DNA of 7,301 nt from NCBI GenBank assembly GCA_012515925.1, contig JAAYXM010000210.1:1-7301 (forward strand). The letters run 5' to 3'. The translations under genes were made by a program, and so were the position numbers. Within the stretch, counting starts at the first letter, position 1, and each line of letters begins with the position of its first letter. The notes below the pieces were generated by a model. That model did no database searches and was not told the DNA's origin. It saw nothing but the letters and a program-made list of their open reading frames with translations. Positions 5,988 to 7,301 of this stretch are shown here, piece after piece. The DNA is from Clostridiales bacterium (GTDB lineage: Bacteria; Bacillota; Clostridia; Oscillospirales; JAAYXM01).

Positions 5988-7301
5988 TTATTTTACTCTG
6001 TCGTACGCGCTCTCGTATGCGGCAAGCACTTCCTCAACGTTCAGATCCGCCAACGCTTTCTGGAATTCATCCCATTTCGAAAGGGGCTCCTGCATTAATA
6101 TGAATTTGGACAGCATTTCCTGAACATACGTTTTTATCGTGGTTCCGACATCCGTAATAACCGCTTGTTCATCATCGTTGTACGCGAGATACATAATCGG
6201 GTTGAAGTTTTCCTCCGTATGCGACAGGGCCATTTCGGTGGTCGCGGATAAATCCTTTGAGGACATCGCGAAAGCCGCCTCCGGGTCAAGCCTTAAATAC
6301 GCGCCGTAGGTCTGAACACCGTACAGCACCTGGGGGGCATTGCCGGTATCGTCTAAAATATACTGCCTTTGTCCGTTTACAACCTCGTAGGTCTCGCCTT
6401 CCTTACCCCAGCTTAAAAGCTCGAAGGCTTCATCGGAATACATCCAGTCGATGTATTTAACGGCGTTTTTAATGCGGTTTTCATCATCAACTCTGCATAT
6501 TACGAGTCCCTTGGGGTCGTTGTTGTATTTGTTGACCATCGCGCGGCCGGTGCCGTTTTCGACGTACGGGGGTTCGGTTGCCGTAAGGTTGTATTCGGGA
6601 TTCGCCTCACGTCCGACGGGATTGAAGAAATCGATGCGGGTCTGGTATTCGGGCATGATAAACCCGCGGTCGGTGGAGACAAGCTCCTCCCATGTTTTGC
6701 TGTTAATCGTAAGGAAATCCGGCGGGGTGAGTTTAGCGTCGACCAGCTTGTTCAAATACCTGACTATTTCGAGCATTGTGTCCTCGCTTGCGCCGAAGCG
6801 CCATTTACCGTCGTTAAAGTCATAATAGAAGTCCCAGTTAAAATACGGCTTCCATGAGGGGCCCATAACGTTGATATTGTTAAAGCCCTGGCGCATGCAG
6901 ACAGGATAGCTTTCGGGATAAAGCTCCTTAAGCTTTGACGCGACGTCAAACAGCTCGTCCATGGTTTTGGGCGTGTTTATGCCGAGCTTGTCGAATATAT
7001 CCTTGCGATATAGCCACGCACGCACGTTCTGGATGCTTTCGGCGCCATGGATGGGCGCGTAATACACCTTTCCGTCATAGGCCTTTCTGCCCCTTATCAG
7101 CTTGTGGCGTTCCTCCTCCGACAGCGATTCAAGGAACTTATTGTAATTCGGCATCATGTCGCTGTAATCGTCAAGCGCGACAAGCGCGCCCTGCTTGACA
7201 TAAGGGTCAGTATCGGGCTTATAGGTAAACGCGATCATATCGGGCAAATCCTTCGGCGTCGCAAACAGTATCGGAATCTTTGTCAGAAACTCCGCCGCGG
7301 G
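5988..7301 (-). CDS. ABC transporter extracellular solute-binding protein, LplA/YtcQ-like (N-terminus beyond window)
   Basis: Probable lipid-anchored, extracytoplasmic binding protein delivering an oligosaccharide to an ABC importer. The frame is open to the window edge, so 437 C-terminal residues are visible and the signal peptide or lipobox is missing; family members are usually about 500 or more residues. Typical features are VKQGALVALDDYSDMMPN, AYDGKVYYAPI, WLYRKDIFDKLGINTPKTMDEL (the hinge region shared by family 1 sugar-binding proteins), KYIDWMYSDEAFELLSWG and GETYEVVNGQ. The last two motifs are characteristic of the large LplA/YtcQ-type lipoproteins of Bacillota. Many aromatic residues (WKPYFNWDFYYDF) fit a sugar-binding cleft. 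An internal TTG at 7247 is in frame but is not a real start, since coding sequence continues upstream. Permease genes are not in the window. The ligand is unknown. The gene belongs to one transcription unit with the secreted protein and the dehydrogenase. Confidence 0.92.
   Translation of the reverse strand, partial: PAAEFLTKIPILFATPKDLPDMIAFTYKPDTDPYVKQGALVALDDYSDMMPNYNKFLESLSEEERHKLIRGRKAYDGKVYYAPIHGAESIQNVRAWLYRKDIFDKLGINTPKTMDELFDVASKLKELYPESYPVCMRQGFNNINVMGPSWKPYFNWDFYYDFNDGKWRFGASEDTMLEIVRYLNKLVDAKLTPPDFLTINSKTWEELVSTDRGFIMPEYQTRIDFFNPVGREANPEYNLTATEPPYVENGTGRAMVNKYNNDPKGLVICRVDDENRIKNAVKYIDWMYSDEAFELLSWGKEGETYEVVNGQRQYILDDTGNAPQVLYGVQTYGAYLRLDPEAAFAMSSKDLSATTEMALSHTEENFNPIMYLAYNDDEQAVITDVGTTIKTYVQEMLSKFILMQEPLSKWDEFQKALADLNVEEVLAAYESAYDRVK

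Noticed and set aside
1..7301. CRISPR array, tRNA or rRNA genes, transposase, phage or defence genes
   Set aside because: I saw no direct-repeat array, tRNA-like cloverleaf, insertion-sequence ends or relevant protein motifs on either strand.

Overview
The window looks like chromosome of an anaerobic Bacillota (Clostridia-type) bacterium, possibly uncultured. The basis is the strong AGGAGG-type ribosome binding sites, sigma-A-like promoters, an LplA/YtcQ-type sugar-binding protein, a B12-dependent ribonucleotide reductase with an NrdR-box-like site, and a secreted protein with divergent InlB-type repeats. The lineage is inferred from gene content only. All five genes I can support lie on the minus strand, so transcription runs from position 7301 towards 1.

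Region 7301-2559 is one apparent operon, cut at its start by the window edge. It holds an ABC-transporter solute-binding protein (5988 to beyond 7301, N-terminus missing), a 760-residue secreted multidomain protein (3665-5947) and a D-2-hydroxyacid dehydrogenase family enzyme (2608-3600). The gaps are 40 and 64 nt with no terminator in either. A strong intrinsic terminator (2559-2598) closes the unit. My reading is a locus for binding, importing and processing a carbohydrate or related ligand; the permease and any glycoside hydrolase would lie outside the window.

Region 2397-2558 is intergenic. It contains two closely spaced hairpins, one with a T-run on the minus strand, and the purA promoter. 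purA (1122-2396) encodes adenylosuccinate synthase, the first committed step from IMP to AMP, and ends in its own terminator (1044-1086).

Region 938-1121 contains that terminator, a 16-bp site matching the NrdR-box consensus at 14 of 16 positions, and a good sigma-A promoter. These precede the class II ribonucleotide reductase gene nrdJ, of which the first 312 codons are present (1-937). purA and nrdJ are housekeeping nucleotide genes and appear to be separate transcription units from the surface/transport operon.

The least ordinary item is the 760-residue secreted protein, whose N-terminal half is a diverged tandem duplication of a beta-rich module I cannot assign to a named family. I found no CRISPR array, tRNA, rRNA, insertion sequence, phage gene or defence system.
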